This document shows, in pieces, positions 13,371 through 24,865 of a stretch of DNA of 64,000 nucleotides (within the stretch, counting starts at the first letter, position 1; every line of letters begins with the position of its first letter). Source of the DNA: Tetrastigma voinierianum (lineage: Eukaryota > Streptophyta > Magnoliopsida > Vitales > Vitaceae). A program made the translations under genes and the position numbers. The stretch spans positions 248,001-312,000 of the forward strand of contig JAEQBH010002192.1 of assembly GCA_016808115.1 (NCBI GenBank), written 5' to 3'. The notes below the pieces were generated by a model. It made no database searches. It was not told where the DNA came from and saw nothing but the letters and a program-made list of their open reading frames with translations.

Positions 13371-13381
13371 CTATTTATACC
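13371..13381 (-). promoter_or_regulatory. TATA box of the LTR-like promoter
   Basis: The minus strand reads GGTATAAATAG, a near-ideal plant TATA box. The sequence 25-40 bp downstream (about 13330-13345) would hold the transcription start. It is in an LTR-like setting and not next to a host gene. Confidence 0.5.
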
Positions 13382-13562
13382 TTTCTAGCAATTGGGCCTG
13401 ATTCGAAGGCTTCAAGTGGATTTCCCAGGTCGTAGCCGGGTTCATTGTTCGAGAGGATCGCGGCACAAAGGGTATCGTGACCTTCTTTGTTTTGTTTTGG
13501 TAGTGGAATTAAGCGACTGATGTATACATGCAACATCGTTCTTTGCAACCTCTTCATTTAGT

Positions 13563-14012
13563 TGTCGCGACCCAGTTTCTTTGTCACGACTTAAGTTGTT
13601 GTCTACTCCCTTGATTCTTATTGTGACTAAGTTTTCCATTGCGACATAAGTTTTGCCTAGAGTTTCTTCTTTCTCTGGAATCTTTGTATGACGCGTTGGT
13701 GTGTCAGCGACAGTTTCAGTTTGCCGGTAGTTATGATTCTTGTTCGCGACAGCTTTTGCCCGGTCTCCAGTATTTGATATCGCGGCTTCAGATCCATGTC
13801 GAGCTTGGTTGTCCTTCCTTTCTTGAGTTTGTGTCGCGACCTAGTTTTCATGTCGCGACATAATTTCTGTTGCCAGCCACTTTGATTCATGGTCACATCT
13901 TCCTTGTTATGTTGCGACATCATTTGTTTGTCTTCTGCCCTTACTCAGGTTGTGACTTAAAAACTGTCGGTCTAAGGAATCCCTTGTCGCGACCTCACAA
14001 GTCTGTCGTGAC
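13563..14012 (-). repeat. TGTCGCGAC motif cluster upstream of TATA
   Basis: Exact TGTCGCGAC at 13563, 13832, 13851 and 13985; one-base variants TGTCACGAC (13582) and TGTCGTGAC (14004); looser copies near 13640, 13743 and 13910. The core TCGCGA is palindromic. Relative to the minus-strand TATA box the cluster lies roughly 180-640 bp upstream. Confidence 0.65.
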
Positions 14013-14139
14013 CTATTTGTAACCATTATATATATCTTTTTATTAACAGAATTTACCAAGTCTGCTATAAGAAAACTGCAAGAAATATAAATTTGGTAAA
14101 GTTTCATATTTACGCTAAAAATCAGCAATTATATTGTAA

Positions 14140-15172
14140 CGGGTCAAAAAAATGCGTTTAAAATCAATGAGTGTTTTACTCATCAACGAGGCCATAAACA
14201 TAGGCCTCAGCTATCTGAGCTCGCCTTGGCGGTCAAAATCAGCCCGCTTTCTGTCCTTAGGCTCTCCTAAGCGTACATGCCCACGCCTAAGCGGACCCCT
14301 TCGCCTAGGCGAACCCTTCCATCGCCTAGGTGAAGATCCAATCTTCCCTGAGAAGATTTACACTTCGCTGAGTGAAGAAGCATCGAGCGAAACCGAAAAA
14401 CCGAGTTTTCTTTGCCAAGCAGAGGCCGCTGAAAAACCCTCTTTGCCCGACCCAAAGATGGAAAGTAAGCCAAGGTAGAAAGAATCCCTTACCCCTTGGA
14501 GTGTAGACACATGAGTAGGAAGCCTCCTAAACCCGACAACTTTGATCTCCCGAAATCTCCCTTCTTGGATCTTTAGCGAAATCCTTCTTTCTAGGTACCC
14601 AAGCGTACCCCTCGTTGATGAGATGAACATTGTTCACATTTCGTGAAATCAGCAGAAGCGAACTCATAGATCTTGGGAGGAAGCTCTTGTCTCTCATTCT
14701 TTCCCTCTTCTCTCCTCTCACTCGTACACAGCAGAAATTAGCCCTCTTTCTACCCTAAGTCTCTTTTGTCCTAACTTAAGTTTAAATTAGATGTGTGGCC
14801 CATGTCGTGCCACGTGTGCACCCTCATTAGGATCCGATTTTGGCCCGAAGCTACTCATTCCATCTCAGTTCAAGTTCAAATAATATTGCATGAACTTAAC
14901 TCAAGTCATTTCCCAACTTCCGAGATCTCCGTAAACAATCTCGTCATTGATAGTCACTAGACACCCATCGCCCCGAAAAACATGAAAATCCGACTATCTC
15001 AGAATTCAACGAAATTCGTCTATGTAACTAGATTTCAAGAGAGGAATCCAACGATGAGGTCCATTTCGTCATCCTAGATCTAGAAAATTTACAAGTTTTT
15101 CAACCTGTACTATAGCAGTAATTTATCGTTTTGCCCATTTTCAGAAAAATTCGATTTTTCTCGGGTTTTACA
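14140..15172 (-). mobile_element. 5' part of a Tekay-like LTR
   Basis: The minus strand starts at 15172 with TGTAAAACCCGAGAAAAATC, a common Tekay-type LTR start. The next 150 bp (15005-15100) holds ACTAGATTT, CCAACGATGAGGTCC and GTCATCC blocks, also found in the LTRs at 21140-21230 and 61080-61160. CCTTACCCCTT at 14487-14497 reads AAGGGGTAAGG on the minus strand, a donor-like site. CGCCTAGGCG palindromic words occur at 14290-14335. The left side merges into other LTR-like DNA near 14140, so it is truncated. The overlapping short open frames at 14152-14721 on both strands are not supported as genes. Confidence 0.5.
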
Positions 15173-15663
15173 TCTATAACCTAACTTCTAATTGATTTTG
15201 AATATTTTGTATTTTATTATTGTACTAACATTGTTTCTAATTGATGGAGCTTTGGATATGCCACCCAAATACACATTTTTTCTTGTTAAAATTTGCTTGT
15301 TTATTTATTTTCTTATCTATCTATTTATATATATGGTGTGTTATTGTATTATTACTTCTTGTCTTTGGTATTTATTGATCGATTCTTGGCCTCCATTTTC
15401 CTTAGTTTGTTTAGTAAAGACCAACTGGGAAACTAGATGGAGTGCTACGACTTGCTCTGAGTACCTTCCCAATAATTAACATGACCCCAGAACCTAGACC
15501 TTTCGATTTTCCCAAACTGCATTTTCTTATTAGAATTCGCGTTTAGAGTTTTATTTAACTATTTTGTTTTCCGTTTTAAAATAAAACAAAAAATAATGAC
15601 GACTCAAGCCCATTTTTTTTAATGGTTTTCAAAAATAAAAACCAGTAAATCTTGAGGTCCACA
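15173..15663 (-). mobile_element. Inverted 5' fragment of the TGTAGACC LTR family
   Basis: Read on the minus strand from 15663: TGTGGACCTCAAG, then a TTGAGTCGTCATT block, a TTTTATTTTAAAA run, and GGTTCTGGGGTCATG followed by TTATTGGGAAGGTAC. The same blocks in the same order open the LTR at 41755-42000. It is cut at its inner side by the Tekay-like LTR ending at 15172. The plus-strand open frame at 15192-15479 is an antisense artefact. Confidence 0.55.
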
Positions 15664-16192
15664 TTTTTGATATCAGCATTTTAGTAGAATGCATAATAGC
15701 CAAAAATGAGTCCCTGATTATATTCTTATTTATATTTTTAATTAAAAATATTTTAAACATAAAATTATATGAATTACTTATTCAATTTAAATTTAATTTT
15801 TTCATTTATGTTTTTTGTTTTGTCTAATATTGTCAACTCAGGGGAAAAGCTTAAGTTGTAGGATAGAAAATTGTTTAGTTTTAATAGTTTTTTAGAGGAT
15901 ACAACTCAGTTTGGAATCCACGAGAGGTAGTGAAAAAACATAGGGAAAATAGAAGAGAAAAAGTGGAAGGAAAACAATTAGAAGAAAATAAAAAAAATGA
16001 GTTTAAACTTAATAAATTAATTCTATATGATTATTCATATTTATTTTATTTTTCTCTCTATTAATGAGGACTTCTTTTTTAAAGTACATATTTTTATTGA
16101 TTCACTAGCCATACATTCGATAGAAACACATAATCAAGTCGCGAAAACACAAGGTAGCGCGACATCTAGGTTAATAGCATAATGAATTGGCT
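15664..16192. other. AT-rich spacer
   Basis: Very AT-rich, with no open frame of note and no recognised repeat. It flanks the copia element that begins near 16193. Confidence 0.4.
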
Positions 16193-16561
16193 CCATTAGA
16201 TGTTCATGGTTATCAGCAAAAATAAACGATACTTACTTGTTGAAGTGTAGATCTCAATGTCTTAATGCTTCAAGCAAGAATCAGATCACAAATGGAGTCT
16301 ATTTCTAATGTTCCACATCACGAACACCCTTTCTCTAGTTGCTTGGATGATTCACAAATGTTAAAGACTAAAATGTATGTTATTTCTCCTTCTATAGTTC
16401 TATAACAAAAAACAACAACCCGAGAAATGAATCAGAGTCCTATTCTTCTAGGCTCTTATTCACGTCTCTTCGGAAGAGACGTGTCTTCTGTCAAGGGAAG
16501 CATCCAATGGGTCTTTGGTCGGGTTAAGCCCACATGGGCGACCCATGACTATAACCCAACA
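16193..16561 (-). repeat. 3' LTR of the copia element
   Basis: About 369 bp. The minus strand starts at 16561 with TGTTGGGTTATAG, a typical copia start, directly after a purine tract. The outer end aligns with the right LTR from ATTAGATGTTCATGG (16195); the terminal TG is mutated to CC. Confidence 0.75.
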
Positions 16562-16572
16562 TCTCCCACTCA
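16562..16572 (-). promoter_or_regulatory. Polypurine tract
   Basis: The minus strand reads GAGTGGGAGA immediately before the LTR start TGTTGGG, the normal place and composition of a copia plus-strand primer. Confidence 0.65.
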
Positions 16573-17798
16573 CCCATGATGGGCTTGTTTTATTTCAAAC
16601 ATCATCCCAACAACTCAAGCAAAGAGTATTATTCATACAGGTGAACGGACCGTGAGACTGAAACCTGTCAATAGTGGGAGCTCCCAATACAAACCTATCC
16701 ACCAGGCGTATAGGAGACATCAAACCTCGCCAAGGGTAAGGTAGTGCTTATTTACCCCAAGTATCTTTCTTAATACATGATCAAGTATAATTAGATCCAC
16801 TGAAGAATCACACTCAGATCTCTCTTACAATTACTTAGTGATACAAGTTGTTTCAAACTCACATCCAATGAAATAGCGGTGAATCACAGTAGCGAGTGTA
16901 TAAGCAAAGAACATTCTTTCTTTCGCCCTCATACCAATCAAATTTGAGTTAACTCGCTTTTCTAGGAATGTTCTGTTAAGTCTAATCATTCCATGACTAT
17001 GGGAAACATCTTAAGATAGCTAACATTAACTCATCACATCATGATATAATCAAAAGTCACAAAGGGTAAGGAAAAATGAAATCCATATGTAGGATTTTTA
17101 GGACTCACATAGCGAAGAAGCAAGGATCCATTCTCTCGCTTCCTAATTGGTCGTCTAGCACATGCAATATGAAATGCATGCTATGGCAAAGCTACTCTTT
17201 TCATTGTCAAAATAACAAAAGAGTGTATGTCATGCTCTTTATTATAAAATAAATAACACCATATGAGTCTTAGTCTTGTCGCTTCAAAAGTGCCAAACTT
17301 AAAACTTTTGTCTTTACATTCCACGATGTTGAACAACAAGTTCCACACTCAGCTTCCTTTAAATAGACCCATGAATGATGGGAGATCATTCATGTCAGTT
17401 CTTATAAAGAACCTCGTCTTGATTCTCAACAAGGTGACCTAGTAAGTGATGATATGACCAAAGTCCTCCCATTGTGCCTTAGTCATCTCGAAATCTTAGT
17501 CTCACATCTCTACTCGCTCTATAGCGCATGAGGTGTTTACTCATGTGAGAGAGTCAATCAAGTCTATCGACATACATCATTTGAATTGTGCTAAGCGGCA
17601 TTTTCAACATATTCACAAAACAAAAAACAAGCAAACTATGTGAAATGCTCTTTATTATATTGTAAGAAGATCACAAGTGGTTTGTACAATTCAATCATAT
17701 CCCACATAAGCCGAGGGATCTAACATGCCATATAAATGCATCCCTTGCTATTGGTTTAGTAAATGGGTTTGCAACCATCTCGTTTGTAGGAATATGTT
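16573..17798 (-). other. Untranslated 3' tail of the copia element
   Basis: Non-coding DNA between the pol stop and the 3' LTR. No domain or open frame on either strand was convincing. It may hold the element's 3' UTR or lost coding DNA. Confidence 0.5.
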
Positions 17799-18790
17799 TC
17801 AAAAAGCTTCATTTTGCGTGATCATTTCTCTAATGAAATGATATCTAATCTGGATATGTTTAGTCTTCCCGTGATATTTCAGATCATTAGCATAAGTTAA
17901 TGCAACCATGATGTCACAGTAAAGAGTCATAGGGTCAAAAGCTCTTTTAACAACCCCTCCTATGTCTTGTAAAAATCTTCTCATTGGCTTGCTTCTGTAT
18001 TGCACAGGAGCAAGCCCATGTGCTAACTCCATCGTTGATAAGCTTATACAAGACTGTTTCTTGCTACACGATGATATTGTACAATCATTAAGAAAGAATG
18101 CATATCCAGACGTTGATTGGCATTGATAAGATTCACCTCCCCAATCGGTATCCGTATAACCAATCATTGGCAAATCTCTCTCTTGGTAGCACAACACATA
18201 ATCTATTGTTCCTTTTAAATATCTCAAAATTCTTTTTACTGTCATCCAGTGTTTTATTCCTGGATTAGATTGAAATCTGCTTGCTAGCCCAACAGCATAG
18301 CATATGTCTGGACATGTGCACAACATTGCATACATCAAACTTCCGATAGCCCTAGAGTAAGGTACTTTGGACATTTGTTCTTTCTCTTCAGGAAACTTAG
18401 GACACATATCAAGACTAAGGCTCAAATTTCTCTCAACAAGGTTGTCGTAGGCTTTGATCATGTATATGTGCCCTTTAACATTTTCTTTATATAAGTCTCT
18501 TAAGATAAACCCAGGAGGCATTTTGAGCGATCCCTTAGGATCTTAATACCAAGTATATAGCTAGCCTTCCCCATGTCTTTCATTTCGAAATTTGATGATA
18601 ACCACTTCTTGGTCACATCTATCAATTTCTTATCATTTCCATCTATTAATATGTCATCGACATATAAGGATAGAATTATGAAGTGGTTATTTGAATGTTT
18701 AATATACACACAATGATCCTCTTCCATCATTGTAAAACCATCTTTAAACTTCAACCTAAGGGTTATGTTTTTCTCAACCCTAGTGTTCAA
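17799..18790 (-). pseudogene. Copia pol fragment: end of reverse transcriptase and RNase H
   Basis: Two minus-strand frames overlap at 18500-18521, so a frameshift separates them. The first (18790-18500) holds the reverse transcriptase palm with LYVDDILIDGND; the catalytic YVDD is at 18653-18664, followed by YILGIKILRDRS. The second (18521-17799) matches the copia RT-RNase H linker and RNase H: IGSLMYAMLCTCPDICYAVG, QSNPGIKHW, RILRYLKGT, IGYTDTDWGG, STSGYAFFLND, and near the end YHGKTKHIQIRYHFIRE. The usual SSTEAEY catalytic segment reads LSTMELAHG, so key acidic residues are altered. It ends in a normal stop. Upstream pol is absent, replaced by LTR DNA at 18791. Not functional. Confidence 0.9.
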
Positions 18791-21300
18791 CTTTTTCCTA
18801 TATGCTATTCACCATGCATACAATCACCAACACATACAAACCGTCATGTTATACGCGATCACGCATCACAATTATCATAATGCCTGAGGATACATGATCG
18901 AACCCGTGCCCATCAAGTCCTAGGTAATCGTATACCTAACTTATTGATACTAAGCTACACTCTGGTATCGACATTGAGCTCTAGATTGCTTATAAACCTA
19001 TGCTCACGATGCAAAATTGTATTTGGTATCGGAGATGGCTATGGATGCAAGCCAGGGCTCCTAGGTAATTGTTTTACCTAAGCTCGACTGCAATTTGTGA
19101 AGCTAGTATCGAGACTAAACTTATGGATACACCCAGGGCTCCCAGTGTCGTTTACCTTACCGCTACGTCTCAAAGGCGCGACGCCCCCGAATCCAGGGGT
19201 CGTTGACCACCGTCGACTACTTGAGAAAATCACATGTCTCATATCCTTGAGACACATACATTAGTAAAATCCATTGGAGTCCTTTTCGGGACTCGAGATT
19301 TAACAAAATCGGGCGAGTCTTCTTTGTCTTTGAGACTCTTACCTAAAAATACAACTGTCCATTGTTATCTGGCAGGCCACACTAGGTCCACGTGCGAGTA
19401 AAAATGGGCACTTGGGCCCATGCATCAATACTCACCAATAATCTAACCAACTATATTACAATAGTTCAAGAGTTAATTACACTCTTAATACAAAATATAT
19501 ATTAAAATTTAAAATTCTAATACATGTCTTACAGAAATACATATCAGCCAAACCTTTGGCTTTCTTCTCAACGGCCTCTAATGAGCGCGTCTTTGAACAC
19601 TCCATACTGGAAAATAATGATCCCTCGACGGGAATTGAGCAAAGCCAAATAGTGATAATCTCCTACATGAGTTACTCAACTTTTTAAGTGCACAATGGTT
19701 CAGCGCCGCATGTGAAGTAAAACATGCAAGTCCACTACTTTCCCGAATGCTACATGATATGGATGAAATGTAATCCACCTCCATGTCTCGCCCTCATGAC
19801 TCCCTCACGCATGCCTAAGCGAGAATTAGAGAAAAAACAACTGTTTCAAAACAAAAAGGTTTTTGTTCTCGAACGTATTACCAGAAGTTCGGTAAGTATA
19901 TTAAACTGACCCTCGAGGCGGAATTTGTTGGATAACTCTCGGAAACAATTCATGAGCACCTTTCCGTGGTGTTGAGACAATCTCTGACTGATTCTCCGAA
20001 AATCTTCCATTGAAATTCCTTTCTGACCATTTTCCTTTTAATTTCTTTCATGTCATGCACTCCACCTACCATTCTAAGCAAATTTGCCCGATTGCATATA
20101 GGATGCATTATGCCATTTCGAAACAAGCTTCGTGTTAATATATAAATTATGCATATATTAACAAGAATTTAACTCACAACATCATATTATTCAATTCACT
20201 TGCCAATAACACCAAAAATTAGTAGTGGGCTAATAACGTCAATTCAATAGCTCACCCACAATTATATTTTATATAATTCCAACATCATGTTAACACATTT
20301 AATTATATGCATTAACAATTCATTTCCCACCCATATCTCGAGCCATTCATTTTTAAGCAATATTATGCGATAACACATGGACATTTTTGTCTAATCAAGC
20401 GGCAGGGACTATTTTAACGATCCACAAAGCGGCGATGGGTTGTCCTTGGGCAGCCCTCTCACCAAGCATCGGTTCCACTTTGTGGAGCAGAAATCCATAG
20501 CCATTCAGGCCAACAACTTCCCAAACCACAATTAACACACATGCAACATATGGACCAAATAACAATGTAAATACATCACAAGGACTACCCAACAGTCTAA
20601 ATTTCCGACATTTTAATTGATTTTGGGCGGTCAGCCTCGGGGCTTCATATCACCCGAACCATTTACAAGGCTCTTAAAGCTAGAAAATAACCGGAGTAAG
20701 GAAGACCCCTACCTCTCGGAGTTGTCGAAACTCCTGGCTAGGTGTCCACGCGTAGCCCGCACGGCGATAGAGCAGCAACTAGCAGCTGGCCTTGAGGCCC
20801 ATTTGTCCAGAAAGCCGGAAATCATAGATAAGTTGGAGCTTTCTCCATACAGCATTTTATTTTCCTCCTCAACTGCAGTTCCCGACCAAAATGAGAAGAA
20901 ATGCTCTTTTTCTTTTCATTATTCTCTTTTGTATCTCTTGTGCGCTTTGTCGGCCTCCAGTTGGTTGAGAGGGATTACCCTTATCCACTTCATCCACCCT
21001 TTGGGATTTCCCATGTCCATGTAAGGGCCCACCTGAGCCCAAGTTGACTAGTGCACTTATGACACGTGGCACAACATAGTACTCAAAATGTGTCAAGTGT
21101 CACTGCGTCTATTTCGTTCTTAGAAAGCGTCACAATTTCGCATCTCGAAATTCAGCGAAATTGATGTGGTAGCTAGATTTACGTGAGACAATTCCAACGG
21201 TGAAGTCCGTTTAGGTCATCAGAGATCTAGAAAAATTCCGGTTGTAGAAATTACCCAGTTTCATTTTTCGAGGAAAATTAGATTTTCTCGGGGTTTCACA
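18791..21300 (-). mobile_element. Tekay-like LTR nested in the copia element
   Basis: The minus strand starts at 21300 with TGTGAAACCCCGAGAAAATC, and 21140-21230 carries the TAGATTT...GTGAGACAATTCCAAC...GTCATC block shared with other Tekay-like LTRs. The likely inner end is near 19177 (plus strand CGCGACGCCCCC followed by GGGGTCGTTGACC), where the expected TG is mutated to CG. A donor-like AGAGGTAGGG lies at 20707-20716. The 18791-19176 piece has repeated CCTAGGTAAT...TACCTAA words, related to 6718-6750 inside another LTR, and may be part of the same insertion. No matching TSD was found, so a deletion of copia sequence probably accompanied or followed the insertion. Confidence 0.6.
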
Positions 21301-21588
21301 CTAATGATTTAGGAGAGACACATTCAACTCTCATCCTAATATCCCACCAAACAACAGCATTTTTTACATGATTAAAAACAAAAAAAAAATGTGTATCTCA
21401 TTGCATGTAAAACGAGTATTTGTGTTACATCGTATAAATATTCTTTACATGTTTCATCAACAAGCAAGTAGTTATCAAATTAAAAAAAAAACTTAATGAT
21501 TCTTCCTAACTCATTCATTTCTTTTATGGACTTCTTGTTCTTTTCCATCAAATTCCCTTCCAGCTTATGTCCTAGACATTTTCTTCAT
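21301..21588 (-). other. Copia internal DNA between the nested LTR and gag
   Basis: AT-rich. It is presumably decayed gag or gag-pol DNA, because gag ends just to the right, but no motif is left. Confidence 0.4.
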
Positions 21589-21993
21589 CTATGGAAGTAC
21601 ATTCATGGATTTTCTAGATCTCCTAGTACCGCTTTTTATTTGGCACTCTGGTTCTTCCTTTAATTCAAGTATAATCGTATTATATTTTAAGTTGCTTGCC
21701 TTTTCTACTAGCATATTTCTTTCACATTCCCATGAATCGGGCAAGGAATTGAGCACTATCCTAATCTGTTGTTCCACTGATAACTCATAGTACTCGCTAA
21801 AGATCACCTAAAAGTTCCAGAGCTTGTCATACATGACATCAATGAGTTTTTCCAAAGAATGATTTGGGTCTTTCTTATATTCACATAATCGCTCCAAAGC
21901 GATCATCATTTGTTCTCTCACTACATATAAAGTGGAGGAAAAATTTATTATCTCTAAGCACATTTGCTTCTTTCTATAACCTCTTTGTTCCAT
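21589..21993 (-). pseudogene. Copia gag remnant
   Basis: Two adjacent minus-strand frames split by a stop/frameshift at 21807. The first starts MEQRGYRKKQMCLEI and ends in MYDKLWNF. The second contains SVEQQIRIVLNSLPDSWE, the conserved core of copia gag (UBN2-type), followed by a charged region. Together only about 130 residues remain, roughly a third of a usual gag; the zinc knuckle is not seen. It lies at the 5' side of the element, as expected. Confidence 0.7.
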
Positions 21994-22525
21994 ACTTGTA
22001 TTAAATAATTAGAAGAAATAAACATTCAACATTTCTACATCTAAGCAAGGTTCAAATCAGCATGCACTAAGTCACACTAATATCCATTTATAATTTTATA
22101 AAATATCAAATTGCCTCAAAAGGTTTTGAAATGGTGCCCATTGAATAGAGAATTTAAAAAAGAAATTTAAAAAAAAACTCATCAAAAATGAGTAGAATGT
22201 CAGTCGAAGGACTAGTCAAGTTTAGTCAACGGTAGTGCATTTGCCAATCAACGATCAGCCCCACCACATCATCCAGTCAATGCCAAGTCATCGACGGTGT
22301 CGGTCGATAATAGCCTTGCATCATGGTCGATTAATCAGAAAATCAGAAAATTTCCAAAAAATTTTGAATTTAAAAAAAAAAAATGCATTGGAAAGCTCTC
22401 AACAAGATCTTTCCATCCATACAAAATTTGCACCAAAAACCACACACAAAAAAAGTCCGAAAAAAAAATGTTAACCGTTTCTCTACATTTTTTTCAAAAA
22501 TGAAGCACAAAAACACCAAAACTTA
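21994..22525 (-). other. Leader of the copia element
   Basis: Non-coding stretch between primer site and gag. A+G/A+C-rich open frames at 22235-22503 have no domain. A CAGTCGAAGGAC...GTCGATAATAG region is moderately GC-rich but unassigned. Confidence 0.4.
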
Positions 22526-22538
22526 CTCACAATACCAA
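22526..22538 (-). promoter_or_regulatory. Primer-binding-site-like sequence
   Basis: The minus strand reads TTGGTATTGTGAG directly after the LTR end TAACA. This matches the first seven or eight bases of the usual Met-tRNA primer site TGGTATCAGAGC and is eroded after that. Confidence 0.5.
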
Positions 22539-22890
22539 TGTTAGATATTCATGGTTGCGGCGAAAATAAATGATCTTTACTTGTTGAAGTATAAAATCTG
22601 GTCATCTTCAATGCTTGAGAGCGAATCGGATCCTGGCGTAGTATGTTTTTAATGTTCTAATCTGAACACCCTTTCTCTGGTTGATTGGATGATTCACAAA
22701 TGTTGAAGACTAAAATGTATGTTATTTCTCCTTTTATAGTTCTATATAAAAAAAAACCAACCCAAGAAATGAATCAAAGTCTTATTCTTATAAGCTTTGA
22801 TTCATGTCTCTTTGGAAGAGACGTGTCTTCTATCGGAGGAAGCATCAATGGATCTTGGGTTGCCAGTCGACCATATCGTTGACGTACCCG
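22539..22890 (-). repeat. 5' LTR of the copia element
   Basis: Begins on the plus strand with TGTTAGATATTCATGG at 22539, aligning with 16195. Similarity is strong to about 22860 and then fades, so the outer border is approximate. Confidence 0.7.
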
Positions 22891-23690
22891 TAACGGGGCT
22901 CCAAGCATCTGGCGTTTGATGTCGTATAATGGCCATATCACGTATGACTCCAGGTTAATGGCGTATTGGTAACCATGATTTGATTTATTGTATTTGGATC
23001 GAATATGCTTTGATGTCTGAATCGTCCACACACTAATAAGCGTCATACAAAGATGACGAAAAACCAACTATTGTACTAAGACGACACAACCATACATCAC
23101 AATAAGTCGGCGACAAAATCACAAACAAACAAATTTAAAATTCATATCTGTATGGAAGAACCACTTTATTGAGAAATAAAATGATATAAAGAGATATAAA
23201 ATAGTAATTTCAGGCCAAGAATGGCCAAAAAATCACCCCACCTTGCTAACGTAAAATGGGCTAAAAGAGATAACACATCTATTATAAGAGGACTAAGAAA
23301 TTTTAAAAACTTGTAAAATTTTAAGAAAATTTGATTATATTTTATTTTCTTTTATATTTCCATCGTAAAACCAAACATAAGAAAATTATTTTTCTCACTA
23401 TTTTTTTTTCTTTTCCTAATACTTTATGGTTCTAAATGAAGCCTAAATTTCAGAGTTGCCAAATCCACAATGTGACACCATGTACAAATTTATGTAATGT
23501 GTACCCAATTTTTGGGAGACCAGTTTAAGTACTAAGGAATTGATACCTCGTTATCCATCATTAATCAACAAGGAATTGGTCGGTAGAAATAGACTCATTT
23601 GGAAGAAATTCAGAGACCCATTTGTTCCTGCAATTTCAACTTTGGGTCACAAGAAGCCAAAAATTTATATTAGGTTTTAATACAAAAAGT
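22891..23690. other. Unassigned AT-rich DNA
   Basis: No gene or clear repeat between the copia element and the pararetrovirus. The minus-strand open frame at 22774-23067 runs across the LTR edge and has no domain. Confidence 0.35.
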
Positions 23691-23782
23691 TATTGAAATA
23701 AATACATAAGTAGAGAAAAATCTGAGTAGGACTTATAAAAAAATATTATCTCACTCTCTCACCCCTTTAATCCTCAACTCAA
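23691..23782 (+). repeat. Left terminal repeat of the pararetrovirus
   Basis: Shares AGGACTTATAAAAAA and ATCTCACTCTCTCACCCC and then TTTAATCCTCAACTCAA with 32031-32135. Contains a TATA-like TTATAAAAA followed by a pyrimidine patch, an arrangement seen in plant core promoters. Confidence 0.75.
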
Positions 23783-23812
23783 GCCCGAAATTCCTCGGTC
23801 ATCTTAATTTAT

Positions 23813-23824
23813 TGGTATGGAGCC
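23813..23824 (+). promoter_or_regulatory. Met-tRNA primer-site-like sequence
   Basis: TGGTATGGAGCC matches the caulimovirid minus-strand primer site TGGTATCAGAGC at the first six bases, and again after one base is dropped. It lies 31 bp after the terminal repeat. Confidence 0.5.
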
Positions 23825-24865
23825 TTAGTCTAGTTAACCATAGATAAATTAATAATAAAGAATATATTAAGAAATTTACAAAGAGTGTTTAAGTCCTCTA
23901 GTTTTAGCAGAATACATAAATCGGTAGAAATAATTGAAAGGAAATAATATTTGATGGAGGTTTAAAAAACGAGATATTTAATATTATAGCAGTATATTAG
24001 AAAATTTGAATTGTTCTTGAGATAATAACTACTACTAAAAATTAGATAAAAATATTAGTGTTTAATATACTTTAGAAACAACCTAGAAAAAAGATATTTA
24101 AAATTAACTTATTCAGATATAAACAAGCTTTATTTATCCTATTTATTTAAAAAATTGATGCATGACAAGATTTGATGATTTCACGAAAAATTAGTCATAT
24201 AGATTTTCACGAAAATAGTGATTAGAACTATAAGCCTTAGAAATTTATTAACAGCTGAATATAATAATTACATAGAAACATTAGACATGATTCATCTCCC
24301 TATAAGAAGGCAGTCGTAGCAGAATATTATCTTAGAAAACGTTTTATAGAAAAATTAATTCACTTAATAGAGAATACACCTATAGTAGATTATCTAAGAG
24401 CCTTTATAGAAGATATAGCAATTATTAAAGATTAGTCATTTAGTATAAATTTAGATTATCTAGATCTCATAATAGAAAACTTAGAAAAAAAAATTAGTCT
24501 TTCCGACTCATTTAAACTCAAGTGCAATTATAAAAAAGAGTGTTATACACATAATATACATTCAGGAAATTTAGAAAATTCATATAAAACTATTAACACA
24601 TTAGTAGATCTAATAATCAATTTCTCATAAAATTTTAAGACTTTCAATCCATAATTTATTAGATAAAACGCTTATGAAGAACAAAGTAGAAAAATTGGAA
24701 AAAACATGATTATATCCATTTACTAGACTTGGTAAAAAGAAAATAGAACAGTACACAAAATCAAACATGAAAAGAATAATAATAAAAATTATTAATCCAA
24801 TTAGAAAAACTACGAAATAAATAAAGAACATACAAATATATTAAAAGAATTAAATAGACTAGCAT
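23825..24865 (+). pseudogene. Pararetrovirus 5' region, eroded small frames
   Basis: A-rich DNA with short readable pieces at about 24325-24435 and 24436-24627, each ended by stops. The second includes a short Cys/His-containing stretch. No match to a known domain by eye; it may be the leader plus a first small viral gene. Confidence 0.4.

Larger units (their letters stand above)
11951..14135 (-). mobile_element. LTR-like region with TATA box and TGTCGCGAC repeats
   Basis: The minus strand carries a strong TATA box (13371-13381) preceded, in its upstream direction, by a cluster of TGTCGCGAC motifs (13563-14012). Downstream of the TATA box, 12870-12905 contains an inverted relative of the GGCCTCTGAGTGACA word seen at 3705-3720. 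Short open frames on either strand have no domain. I read it as U3-R-U5 of an LTR element of unknown lineage; ends were not located. Confidence 0.4.
16193..22890 (-). mobile_element. Ty1/copia retrotransposon, broken, with nested LTR
   Basis: Two related LTRs bracket the region: 16193-16561 and 22539-about 22890. They share long blocks such as ACACCCTTTCTCT, GATTCACAAATGTT, ACTAAAATGTATGTTATTTC and GAAGAGACGTGTCTTC. Minus-strand order is LTR, primer-site-like sequence, leader, gag remnant (21993-21589), a foreign LTR (about 21300-18791), the 3' third of pol (18790-17799), a 1.2-kb untranslated tail, a purine tract and the second LTR. Protease, integrase and the first half of reverse transcriptase are missing. 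The outer end of the right LTR is blurred, so no target duplication could be confirmed. Confidence 0.75.

Noticed and set aside
14152..14721. Overlapping open frames on both strands, the plus one 108 residues
   Set aside because: They sit in GC-moderate LTR DNA with palindromic CGCCTAGGCG words. Both strands are open by composition and no domain is visible.
15192..15479. 95-residue hydrophobic open frame that looks like a membrane protein
   Set aside because: It is antisense to an LTR fragment; the hydrophobicity comes from T-rich DNA.
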